DNA from: Craterostigma plantagineum | Taxonomy: Eukaryota > Streptophyta > Magnoliopsida > Lamiales > Linderniaceae | DNA: 64,000 nt | Reading direction: 5' to 3' | NCBI GenBank assembly: GCA_027422505.1 | Contig: JAPQWV010000330.1 | Coordinates: 496,001-560,000 of the forward strand | Part shown: positions 47,359 through 58,645 of the stretch, in pieces | Numbering within the stretch: position 1 is the first letter of the stretch | Layout: every line of letters starts with the position of its first letter | Notes under the pieces: model-generated | The model's input: only the letters and a program-made list of their open reading frames with translations | What the model was told of the DNA's origin: nothing | Databases searched by the model: none | Translations under genes and position numbers: made by a program

Positions 47359-49861
47359 TTAGTCGACCTCCTCGATCTTAGGACCAGCACCGCTTCCGCC
47401 GCTAGGAGCAGGGATGTCGTCATCCATGGGCACCTCACCGCCAGCACCCTGATACATCTTTGCAATGATGGGGTTGCAGATGCTCTCAAGCTCCTTCATC
47501 TTGTCCTCGAATTCATCAGCCTCGGCAAGCTGGTTGGTGTCCAGCCAAGAGATGGCAGAATCGATGGCGTCCTCAATCTTCTTCTTGTCGTCCGCGGCCA
47601 GCTTCGACGCAATCTTGTAGTCCTTGACGGTGTTCCTCATGTTGTAGGCGTAGTTCTCCAATGCATTCTTGGCCTCCACCTTCTTCTTGTGCTCCTCGTC
47701 CTCCGACTTGTACTTCTCTGCCTCCTGAACCATCTTCTCAATCTCCTCCTTCGATAGCCTTCCCTTGTCGTTTGTGATGGTGATCTTGTTCTTCTGCCCC
47801 GTCGTCTTGTCCTCGGCAGAGACGTTCAAGATACCGTTAGCATCGATGTCGAAACAGACGGTGATCTGAGGAACTCCCCTCGGCGCAGGCGGAATGCCAG
47901 AGAGCTCAAATTTCCCGAGCAAGTTGTTGTCCCGTGTCCTCGTCCTCTCGCCCTCGTACACTTGGATAAGCACGCCGGGCTGGTTGTCAGAGTAGGTGGA
48001 GAATACCTGCTCCTTCTTTGTGGGAATGGTGGTGTTCCTCGGGATGAGCACGGTCATCACGCCGCCGGCTGTTTCGAGACCGAGGGAGAGAGGGGTGACG
48101 TCGAGGAGGAGAAGGTCCTGAACCTTCTCATTGCCCTCGCCGCTCAGAATGGCAGCTTGGACGGCGGCACCGTAGGCAACAGCCTCGTCTGGGTTGATGC
48201 TCTTGCAGAGTTCCTTGCCGTTGAAGAAGTCTTGCAGCAGCTGCTGCACCTTAGGAATCCTGGTGGAGCCACCGACGAGCACGACGTCATGGACCGTGCT
48301 TTTGTCCATCTTAGCATCCCTCAGACACTTCTCGACGGGCTCCATGCACTTCCTGAATAGGTCCATGTTGAGTTCCTCGAATCTGGCACGAGTGATGGTG
48401 GAGTAGAAGTCGATGCCCTCGAACAGGGAGTCGATCTCAATCGTGGTTTGAGCAGTGGACGACAAGGTCCTCTTCGCCCTCTCACAAGCAGTCCTCAACC
48501 TTCTCAAAGCCCTCGGGTTGCCGCTGATGTCCTTCTTGTTCTTCCTCTTGAACTCCTGAACAAAGTGGTTCACCATTCTGTTGTCAAAGTCTTCGCCTCC
48601 AAGGTGGGTGTCACCAGCAGTGGCCTTGACCTCAAAGATACCCTCCTCGATGGTCAGAAGGGACACATCAAAAGTACCGCCGCCGAGATCGAAAATCAAG
48701 ACGTTCTTCTCCCCGACGCTGGTCGCCTTCTTGTCAAGACCGTAAGCAATGGCAGCTGCAGTAGGCTCATTGATGATACGCATCACGTTGAGGCCAGCAA
48801 TAACACCAGCATCCTTAGTAGCTTGACGTTGAGAATCATTGAAGTAGGCGGGAACAGTGACGACGGCGTTCTTGATGGTTGCACCAAGGTATGCCTCAGC
48901 AATTTCCCTCATCTTAATCAAAACCATGGAAGAAATTTCCTCTGCAGCAAACTGCTTATCCTCACCCTTGTAATTCACAACAATCATGGGCTTGTCGGCA
49001 GGTCCAGCAATGACCTTGAAAGGCCACAACTTAATATCACTCTGAACAGATGCATCGGTAAATCTCCTTCCTATCAACCTCTTCGCATCTGCAAAAGATA
49101 TATTGCAAATGGGTAAACAAATCATGCACCAATGAACATAGAACAGTTCATAGCTAACAGAAGAAAATCATGAAATGTCGTCAAAGTATATCATAGTCAA
49201 ACAAGTCCCACATCCGTAGCAACAAGAAGAGAAGACAAGAAGATTCAAGTACCATCTATAAATAGAAACAATCTTTATTAAATAAAGTACTTAACCAACG
49301 AGCTTGTGAATTGAGATGACAGCAAACCAAACAGGTATCATCTCCGTGAAGCACAAACTAGTTAAAAGCGAACAACTACGTCCAATTCATAAACCTACTG
49401 ATGATAAAAATTCTCCTAAACATATGTAACACTAACACGTTACCCCACAGCTATCAACATCACAACAGACCAGATCTGGCACGCGAACACGTTAATCGTT
49501 CAGATCTAAGAAGCATAAGGCACGGAAGATATTCCAACAGCGACAAAATCACAACAAAAAATCATATTTAAACCATAATTATGTCCCAGATCTACACCAT
49601 ATGAACATTAAAACGTAGCAAAAACGACTACAAAACAAAGATCTTACCGAAGACGGTGTTGATGGGGTTCATCGCGACTTGATTCTTAGCCGCATCACCG
49701 ATCAGACGTTCGGAATCGGTGAAGCCAACGTAGGAAGGCGTAGTTCTGTTACCCTGGTCATTCGCGATGATCTCCACGCGGTCGTGTTGCCACACGCCCA
49801 CGCACGAGTACGTCGTGCCGAGATCGATACCAATAGCTGGACCTTCACCTTTGCCTGCCAT
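47359..49861 (-). CDS. HSC70: Cytosolic/nuclear heat shock cognate 70 kDa protein
   Basis: Two exons, 49861-49648 and 49088-47359, give 647 residues. The single 559-base intron splits codon 72 (Asp of [10 protein letters not shown]), the classic position for plant cytosolic HSP70s. Signatures are [31 protein letters not shown] and [17 protein letters not shown], and the C terminus ends GPKIEEVD, the cytosolic EEVD motif that binds TPR co-chaperones. It is an ATP-driven foldase for new and damaged proteins. Codon use is GC-rich in third positions compared with neighbours, as expected for a highly expressed gene. The intron suggests the constitutive cognate form, although an HSE lies upstream. 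It converges on the HSP20-like gene, with stop codons about 320 bases apart. Confidence 0.97.
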
Positions 49862-49985
49862 CGCTAGTTAAGAGATGAGAATAAGATTTATCGGAGAGAG
49901 AATTGAGAAAAAATGGTGCGGCCGTCAAATAATAGCAACAATAGGAGTTAGGGTTTACAGGAGTAACAAAGAGATATGAGCAGTT

Positions 49986-49993
49986 TATTTATA
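49986..49993 (-). promoter_or_regulatory. TATA box of HSC70
   Basis: TATAAATA on the minus strand lies about 125 bases upstream of the HSC70 start codon, a usual spacing for a short leader. Confidence 0.65.
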
Positions 49994-50019
49994 CTGTAGG
50001 TATTCCTTGCTTTTCTCGG

Positions 50020-50032
50020 TTCGAGAATGTTC
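50020..50032 (-). promoter_or_regulatory. Heat shock element upstream of HSC70
   Basis: TTCGAGAATGTTC is a perfect three-unit TTCnnGAAnnTTC element, 27 bases upstream of the TATA box. This is the binding pattern of HSF trimers and predicts heat induction in addition to basal expression. Confidence 0.75.
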
Positions 50033-50588
50033 TGTAGTCTCGTGGCCGTTAGATGATCAGCTTAAAATAATTGGACGGTGATGTATGCCTTTAATTTTCT
50101 TTTATTTCATTGGTTCAATTTGTGGTAACTCATGAATTTTAATTGGTTATTCCCCCACTTGACAAGGTCAAATAGCCGACCAAAAGAGCAAGGATCCTAG
50201 AAGGCTCACGGCCCATCACAATAAATGGGCCTTTAACAGTTATACGGCCCATTCAACAAATTGAGGCTGAAAAAAGCACACAATTTGAGCGTATGGGGAA
50301 TTAGCTGAAGAGATTCAACTGCTGATAACGACGAAATTGGATCGCAAATCTAAGCAACTAAAGCGAAAATTACGCGTAAATTCTTAATAGATTCATGCAC
50401 TAGGCTGCAATTTGATTATGAAACGATACAAGAAAGTCATGAGTGAATTCTAAGCGGAGAATATCATCTAGAAACTGAAATCCATAGCCATACAGAAACG
50501 ATGGAGGATCAGAGACCAATCTTGACAATCTATCCAAAGCAAAATCCCCAAACTGAACTAGAAACGATTTATATGCTTCGAAAGAGGC

Positions 50589-50981
<393 letters not shown>

Positions 50982-51349
50982 TTATTAATATAGGTTTGCG
51001 ATTTAGCACAAACGAACGAGAACCGTTGGATTGAAATGGTGGGCGGTAGGGATGGCCATCCCCGTAACTTAAATCAATTTCATCCTAGACGTTGATGAGA
51101 AAGCCATCGACGGCCATAACAGAACCAATTGTGAGTTTTGCGGATTATGGAATTTAGATTGGATGCGAGGGCTTAGCTTAGCAGTGGAGTAATTGGATTG
51201 GGTTGGGCCTTACCTTTATCAATTTGTCCAAAAAAAAAAAACTACCTTCACTTAACCATTGTCCATTATCAATGTGGACTCTCACAGCAGCACAGTGTAA
51301 TAATAAAAGCCAACTCTCCAAAGGAACAAATTTTACAAGAAATATCAAA

Positions 51350-53501
51350 TCATATGAGAGATTCTCTTTCTGGGCTCAGCTTAGTTGTAGAGAAAGCCTT
51401 CTCCACCTTGAGAGTGAGAAAGAGAAAACCAGCCAAAGAAGTGCAGAGAGCAACGAACAATATGAGAACCATCGCCTGAAGTGAGATGGAGGTGCTGATG
51501 AAATAGACCACTGCTATGGAAAAGCTCTGCCAAAGCTTAAACTGCGCAAAAGCACCTTCCTGCATTATTAAGAACAAGAGTGGAGCTTTTAAGGTTGTTC
51601 GAAAAACGAATCGCAGCGAATGGAAGCGCATTGTTTTTTATTACCAGGTCGTGCTTGAACAGAATTCCAAGAAATGCGCTGATCTGAGTGTTGAGTACTC
51701 CGTCGCCGATTCCCCACAAACCTCCGATGAGAAGTGGGATCAATGTGGATAGCCAACCACCACTCACACTATATAATCAGCCAAGATCGCTAACAGCTAT
51801 GATGTTCACTTTTGTTTTTTGGAAGTTGATATGAACTTAAAATGTAAGTTAAAAAAACCTGTAACCAAGCAGAAGCCAAAGAAGAACAATAAGTTGGATT
51901 AAACCTCCGCCCAATACGATCAACGTGATCGATGAGAGCCCCGAAGTAAGACGGCCTGCTGCTAGGGAACACTAGGAAAAAGGAAGATCGATATTTTATT
52001 TTTTTTGCTTTCTTGAATTATGCTACAAATCATCCCAAGAACAATGCACTTACCACTGCGTCGAAGATTCCATAGACAGCCATTGCACCGCCGACGCCTC
52101 GTTCTCCAAGTGATGGTTTCACAATTTCTTTAGTATACTCAGCCCTTGAAGGAAGTGCAAAGAATCACAAAAGCTCAGCAGAATATAATCTCAAGGTTAA
52201 ACATGAATAAATGAGGCGATAAAGGAAAAGTATTACCACACAAATGCCTGCTGTAATCCTGAGTAGGCTATGAGAGGGATGACCAACAGTATTCTTACAT
52301 CGAGCATTAGTTTCAGCATCGATTTCAGCAGTGAGCCCACAGAAGATGAAACAGAGACAGATGAGCCCTCAGACGTCTCTTGCTTACCGATCCTCTTGCT
52401 CAGGAAGCACATAAGAACTGTGCCCAAGGTCATACTACAGAGAAAGATGACGAAAAGTAGGGTTGTGCCGCGTGTATTTCCTCCCTGCGTTTGATATCGT
52501 CAGCTTAGGCAGTGTGAAACATTCGCACAAAAGCATATCATAGCAACGCTAAACTGTAAAACCATGTACCTCTTCGTCTCTTAATACAGAAAGAGTAATA
52601 AGGTTTCCAACAAGCTGCAACAGATTCAATGCAGAGAAGAGATGCTCTCATTTGCCCACAAGATAAAAACAGCAGCGAAAGTGTCCCAGAGAGTTGTAGA
52701 TAACAGACCTGATGACTTGCGAAGATCCCATAAAACAATCCATTGAACTCGCCGATCACAGTCGCCCCATTCAAATTGTGCTCATTGGCATGACTATGAG
52801 CAGCAGAAGTCAGATATGTGCCCTTGAGAGAAACAGAAAAGCTTAGAGATAAAAAGGAGAAAACCTCAACATCATCTAAAGTATACGACGGAGTGGAAAA
52901 TGTGTCAAACCTGCCCAACCCATATTATTGAAGCTGCGAATCCAAGGTATATGGAAGCTGGAATCATAGTGTACCTATGAATGCAATACAAACAAGCCTA
53001 GAGCAGTAAGATGATCGATCACCAATTGAATCCATAACTAAATCAGACAAACAAGCAAGTTTCGTTCAATTAAAGGCCTACAGATACAAATAATCTAATC
53101 TACCAAGAGGGCTTCAGATTTGCCGCTGTGAACAGCCAATATCCAGTCGTACCAAGAACCAGGGCATTCTTCGATCCTAGCTTCTTCACAACCAAAGAAG
53201 CAATCAACGAGAATATTGCAAATGATACATACAATATCCCAAGCGATGTAGTGCCCAAGTCACCTTCCTACAAGAAATTCCAACTAGGCGCATAAAAATT
53301 GAGATCAAGGAGGCGTCTTTAAGGGGAAAGGTAGAACTTTTATACAGTGTTGATTGTGCTTTCCAAATTCTGGATAGCCCCATAAGCAAGGAAGATCAGC
53401 AGAAAAGCCCAGCAAAGGATTTGAACGTCTCTAGTGTGGTTCAAAGGGCGAGGCGATGAGCCGTTCTCATTAACAAGTGGCACTGCTTCTTCAGTAGCCA
53501 T
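51350..53501 (-). CDS. UNC93-like protein, major facilitator superfamily
   Basis: Ten exons: 53501-53346, 53267-53104, 52974-52911, 52822-52709, 52614-52570, 52484-52237, 52144-52054, 51971-51859, 51768-51645 and 51559-51350, giving 442 residues. About eleven hydrophobic segments are visible, the first being ILCWAFLLIFLAYGAIQNLE. Family-like text includes GILYVSFAIFSLIAS, TVIGEFNGLFYGIFASHQ, YSGLQQAFVWAEYTKE and GLWGIGDGVLNTQ. A Ser-rich cytosolic loop (SEGSSVSVSSSVGS) separates the two halves. The plant UNC93-like family is thought to sit in membranes and affect potassium balance and ABA responses; the exact substrate is not known. The gene is divergent from nothing close; a short proline-rich gene lies upstream on the same strand. 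Confidence 0.9.
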
Positions 53502-54237
53502 TGAATACCAAAAGCCGCTTTTAGTTCAGTCTGTAAGTGGTTAGCTGATGGTCATATAAATAGATAAGCCAAAATTGCTTAATTAACAACGGGTCGGCCG
53601 GCGCTGCAGCTAAATCTTCTGACAAATCATCGGTAGTTCCATTTGACAAGATCCAAGATTCTGAATCTGAAGAAAAGACAGCATCAGACGGCTTTAACTA
53701 AATAAATAATTGAGGGCGATACGAGTGTCTATTATATTCTTGTTTTCGGCTTACTCCAAGTTTAGTAATGAGCTGTTTCGTCGCTAGTAGTTTGTCTGAA
53801 CTCTGCTGTATATTAGAGATTCTTACTACTGCGTTAAAAAAAGGAGCAGAGGAAAACTGTTAGGCGGGTTCTCAACACTCTTTTACAGTTCAGCATCTCA
53901 GTGAAGTATCCAGACATATCGTATTATTTGGTATCTTCAAATTACGACGATCTGCAATCTGCAGATGGATTTTTGGACAATCTAGTTTTGGGCCGAAAGA
54001 TTACGCTTTCGAACTGTTATCTTTAATAAGACTGATGGGCTATTATCATCAGATCTGTAACATAAAATCGTTGAAAGAGAAGGACATATGGCGCAGGACC
54101 CAAAAAAAAAAAGAAAACAAATCTGAGTAACCAAAGCACATTGATCAACACTGGCTAGCGTCTACGGAAGGAAATACAACAGCTTAACTATAGTAACTAA
54201 GAACAACCATGTTTTAGGCAGGTTACTTTCAACGCTA

Positions 54238-54480
54238 TCAAACCCACTGAATCATATAGGCAAGCTCATCATTCTTAGAATGATATGAGTTCTTGGAGGT
54301 TTGGTGATCAGCCAGCTTAGCAGGTGGCCGTGGCGGGAGATGAGCCTCGCCGTCGCCGCTCTTCTGCGTCGGCGGTTGAGATGGCTGATCGGTGGGCGGC
54401 GGAGGGGCAATGTCTTCCATCAGATCCTCTGGAATGACGAGCGAGGGGCGCCTCTGGTGACGGTTGGTCCTTTGGGACAT
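54238..54480 (-). CDS. Small proline-rich protein, function unknown
   Basis: An 80-residue single-exon frame begins MSQRTNRHQRRPSLVIPEDL, continues with proline clusters (APPPPTDQPSQPPTQ, HLPPRPPAK) and ends YHSKNDELAYMIQWV. The basic start, acidic block and aromatic end look like a real, short, disordered protein. I believe similar small proteins occur across eudicots, but I cannot name a family. The overlapping opposite-strand frame (54301-54576) seems a shadow. Length and composition give only moderate support. Confidence 0.5.
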   Translation of the reverse strand: MSQRTNRHQRRPSLVIPEDLMEDIAPPPPTDQPSQPPTQKSGDGEAHLPPRPPAKLADHQTSKNSYHSKNDELAYMIQWV

Positions 54481-54923
54481 TTTTCTTGGGGGAAAACAAG
54501 CGATGAAAACACGATAGTGTACTTTTTCTTTTGGAAGGAAGTAGTGATGGGAAAATGTGGTTTGCTTGGCATTTGATTTTTAAAGAGGGAAAGGGTTGAA
54601 GTCAACGATCATATCCATTCACATTGGGAATTCAATGTAATATTTTGAATTATGCAAATCCTGTTACGATGGTACTTCATACGTCGATCTGGTCAATACT
54701 GTGAAATAAAAAAAGATGACAAAAAGATTTTTGTTTTATCTTTTTATTTAATTGACAGGTCCACTAAAGTCGTTCAGATTGTTTTCGTATGTTATAATGT
54801 TGAAGGGGCTTTTAAAGTTGAGGCTCAATATAAGTTTCATCTAGAATTTAGAATCATATTTAGAATCATGTCAGAAAATTCATAGTTTTAAGGACTCGAT
54901 TTCGGAAACACTTAAGGGTTCTG

Positions 54924-55043
54924 CTGTACCACTCATAGGCCTACAATACCACTTCTCTGTTCAACAGTACCACTTCATATGTCTACAGTACCACTTCACT
55001 GTTCAACAATATCACTTCATGGATCTACAGTACCACTTCATGT
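54924..55043. repeat. Degenerate minisatellite
   Basis: The core ACAGTACCACTTC recurs about six times, alternating with CTGTTCAACA and ATGTCTAC/GGATCTAC spacers. The higher-order unit is roughly 40 bases. No coding or structural role is evident. Confidence 0.8.
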
Positions 55044-55417
55044 ATAATGTATAACACTTGCGAATATTTAGGTCCTTATCTCTAAATTTTATAAAAACCG
55101 AGTCCTTAAACCTATAAATTTTCTACCAGGGGTTTGAAACCTAATTAAAATATCTTTTGTGTCTGACTCTTAATTGCACTTGAAAGTATCGTGTCCAAAT
55201 CCAAATTTTCACATTGTCAACGTCAAAACCTCGGTAATCCATATTTCAACCTTGACGACCATTTTTTAATAATTTTCAAATTTTGTACTAAAAGAAAATA
55301 CTAGGTTCGGCGGTTCGCTATTGTTTGTAACGACTGTTATGTTACTCCGAAATAAATGTACACAATCAGTTGCATTTAGCGTTACGTCATTTCGCTGTTG
55401 CATGTACTCCGGCGTGC

Positions 55418-55559
55418 GTGACGATTGCTCACGGAGGTGTGCTGCCCAACATTTAACCCTGTGCTTCTACCCAAGAAATCTTCCGACAAGGCTCCTGCTG
55501 ATAAAACTCCGAAATCTCCATACAAGAACAAGTCCCCCAAGAAGAAGGCTGCGGCGTAG
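55418..55559 (+). pseudogene. Histone H2A 3' fragment (relic)
   Basis: The fragment starts VTIAHGGVLPNI, matches the end of the H2A fold, then an extra T (near 55452) shifts frame. It continues NPVLLPKKSSDKAPADKTP and KSPKKKAAA to a TAG at 55557. The long Lys/Pro/Ala tail with SPKK-like text is typical of plant H2A (H2A.W-like tails). The N-terminal two thirds of H2A are absent upstream. With the frame break and no start, this is a relic, possibly a retrocopy or rearranged end. Confidence 0.8.
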
Positions 55560-55905
55560 TAGGTTAGATATTCTGTTGTCGCTCATCTATTGTAGTAGGA
55601 TCTTTTATAATTTAAATCTTGTGGGAATGATGATGATGAATCGTTATCATGATTTGAATCAATGAATGGGAAGATTGTTTTGTCTACTCATATGATATTA
55701 TTGTATCAAATGGGCAATATCGCACTTAATACGGCATGCTTGCCATTTTATATGGCAAAGTTTAGAAACATTCATCACGCCATAGCAGCAACCGCGATAG
55801 TATTAGATTAGACGTATGAAAACAGTGCAAGGAAAAACATGGGAGTCAATTTTATTGCATGATCAGGTAATAAGGTGGGTTGACTTCCCTCGACTTGAAG
55901 CCAGA

Positions 55906-57974
55906 TTAACGCCTTAAGCTCTCCACGATGTAGTCTGCATACAGGTCCCTGCAATAAGTGACAGAATGGAGCACTAAGACAAAGGCATCCTTTTAAATTA
56001 GCCAATGGAACAATAAATTCATGGGCAGTGATGAGATGGGTAGAAACTATCTCACATGGAACGCTGAATTGCTTCGTAAGCTTTTGTGGCTGGTAGAAAG
56101 TCATCAACAGCAACGTCCTTGTTCTCGTTCTTCTTATCTGTTTTGCTTGTCAAGATCAACGAGAAAAAAAAAAAGATAAAGGATGACATTGCAGACAATG
56201 GCTACAGAGGATACAATCTTCGAAAAAACGGCGGATCTCAGCTAATCGGTGGGGAGGAAGCTCCTTGATGTCAGCGTAGTGTCGATACTCGGGATCATCA
56301 GCACAGACAGCTATGATCTTGTCATCCCTCTCTCCCTGCACGTTAGAAATTTGATTTAATCTCCGCTTGGATAATATTATGGGTATATATGATGACGAAG
56401 GTAGATAAAGCGTAAAGCACAAGTACCTGATCTATCATCGGCATAAGCCCAATTGCTTTAGCCCTGAGAAAGCTACCAGGAAGAACTGGTTCCTGATTAT
56501 AATTGTGGATATGTTTAGATAAAAGTCATTCGAAGACTGTCCCTAGTAATCTTACAAAAATTAAATATTTGAAATCTTATGAACTTCTCTATACATACCT
56601 GCATAATGATTAGGACGTCCATTGGGTCGTTATCTTCACAAAGAGTACGAGGAATGAAGCCATAGTTATGCGGGTATACAACTGACGAGTAAAGAACACG
56701 ATCGACCTGAGGGCACCAAGCATATTTTAGTTCTTATTGGATTCCACGAAAGTGAAATGAAAAAAAAAAAAATCAATCACGACAACGAATAAAAGGCCAA
56801 TTACCTTGATCAAACCGGTTTTCTTGTCAAGTTCGTATTTCACCTTGCTTCCCTTACCTATCTCGATCACCTACAAGAAGTTCCTTCACTGACACTAAAC
56901 CCCGAAAACAAAGAAAATATATACACCTCATGTAAAGGAAAGAGTAAGGGGAGACTTTATGCCCTTACACAGTTGAAGACTACAGGGGCTCCAGGTCCTG
57001 CATTTGTTAATAAAGACAAACTAGTTATCGAACTCATATAAGATGATTGAAATTTTGCGGATGATGGAAGAGATCTAACATACACAAGGTTGTAAAAAGC
57101 GCTAGGCGCTACCTAGGCGCCGAGGGGGGCCTAGCGCCTAGGCCGTCTAGGCGGGGCCTAGGCGGTTTCTAGGCGGAAATTAGGCGGATATGTATTTTTA
57201 AAATTTTTTCTATATATTAAATATGTTAAATAAATAATTTAATCCAAACTATTCCACAAATAAATTTAGTATCAAAGTTATGTTTTTAGGATGATGTCGA
57301 CGTATTTTCTTATTTTTTTATTTCAACGTACGTGTTTTTTTGTATAAACGATTGGTATCACATAAATAATAATTCTTGTTATCCAAATAATAACTAATAA
57401 GTAAGTATTAGTGAAATATTTAATGTTCTTTAATGCTTTTTCTTTTTTCGGAGAGAAGCTTCTTTAATACTGTAATGGATCAGACATATAGCATATTGAT
57501 AAGAGAGTTGGGAGATGTCCCACACCGCTTGAGTTCTGGTAGGAGATGGGTAGCGCTTCTATATATTGGTGTATGACTTCCTTGAAAAATCACAGCTAAT
57601 TCGAAATGGGCCTCCTTTATGTGGTTTAGGCTTCTTTATTTAATTTGATTTTTTCTATGGGCCGATTAATCGGCCCAATATGCGGTTTGTGCGCCCGTTA
57701 AACGGGCTAGGCGCCGATTAGTCGGGCAGACCGATTTTCCCCGGCGAATAACCTTTATTCGCCTCGGTGGCCGGCGACTAGCGCCTAGACGGCGCCTAGG
57801 CGGCCGCCTAGCCCGCATTTTACAACACTGAACATACATACCTATCTCGAGATCATGCCAAGGGTGAGCGGCAACAGTTTTCCTGCTCATAGAAGAGAGT
57901 ATCCTCTCATTAAGAGGCAGGTGCGTCTTCTTAACATCAGCAGAGTTATTAGAGGCCTCGATAGTCGGTGCCAT
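55906..57974 (-). CDS. PPA: Soluble inorganic pyrophosphatase, cytosolic family I
   Basis: Eight exons: 57974-57842, 56997-56969, 56870-56805, 56706-56599, 56492-56427, 56335-56215, 56137-56056 and 55948-55906, giving 215 residues. Conserved blocks are [60 protein letters not shown] and the metal-binding signature EDNDPMDVL, then [16 protein letters not shown] and [13 protein letters not shown]. The enzyme hydrolyses pyrophosphate to phosphate with Mg2+ and drives biosynthetic reactions in the cytosol. A likely 5' UTR intron ends 2 bases before the ATG. The first coding intron carries a hAT-like insertion beside the splice donor. The paralogue number (PPA1-5) cannot be decided. Confidence 0.94.
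57085..57830. mobile_element. Non-autonomous hAT-like element in the first coding intron of PPA
   Basis: The 746-bp element has ends CAAGGTTGTAAAAAGCG and, on the other strand, CAGTGTTGTAAAATGCG. It is flanked by an exact 8-bp target duplication, AACATACA, at 57077-57084 and 57831-57838. Subterminal regions are dense in TAGGCG/CGCCTA palindromes; the middle is AT-rich. No transposase frame is present. It resembles the element at 21307-21961 in end sequence and repeat type. Confidence 0.88.
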
Positions 57975-58568
57975 CTCTACATACATTAAGACGAAGTATT
58001 AGTATCTGTGTTATTCAATAGCACTTCGGCGAGACACAGTAAAAACATAGGATCATCATTGTTACTTTTTGAGCAGGCAACTAAAGCCAAACTGCCTGAC
58101 GATCCAAAATATGTTCTACTACAATTTGGGACACAGATGACTCACTTTATACTACTAGTAAATTCAAAATATCTATTCGATTCAACGTTGATAGCCAGAC
58201 AGAAACAATATAAACAGATCACAACGCGTCCGAACAGAAACGGCAGGTTACAAAGTTCGAATCAGCTTCACGAGATCGAATAAACACGCACATGAATAAC
58301 AATAGTGCAATCGTGTATGTTCGAATAGCCGGCATTAAAAGCAAATAAGTTCAAAAACTCAACAGAGAAATGGAGGACGCCGATAGCAATCAATCCATTA
58401 ACATCCGCACCACAACATCGAATGAAGCATAAATTTCTACAAAAATGTGATGAAAATGGTACGAACCTGAACGGTGAAGACAGCGAGGAATGCACCAGAC
58501 TACAGCGAAGCTCGGATCTAGAACGTAAAGAGCAAACGTAGCTTAAACTCGAAGGCGATCAAGGCTGC

Positions 58569-58575
58569 ATTTATA
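58569..58575 (-). promoter_or_regulatory. Candidate TATA box of PPA
   Basis: TATAAAT on the minus strand lies about 600 bases upstream of the ATG, consistent with a spliced leader. Confidence 0.4.
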
Positions 58576-58611
58576 CAAGCAATAAAGGCGTCGCGAATCA
58601 TGAAGGGAACC

Positions 58612-58612
<1 letters not shown>

Positions 58613-58642
<30 letters not shown>
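58613..58642. repeat. (GA)n microsatellite
   Basis: About 15 GA units lie just upstream of the candidate PPA TATA box. Confidence 0.9.

Positions 58643-58645
<3 letters not shown>

Noticed and set aside
48448..49116. 222-residue ORF antisense to HSC70
   Set aside because: Long antisense ORFs are expected opposite GC-biased HSP70 coding sequence; no family resemblance.
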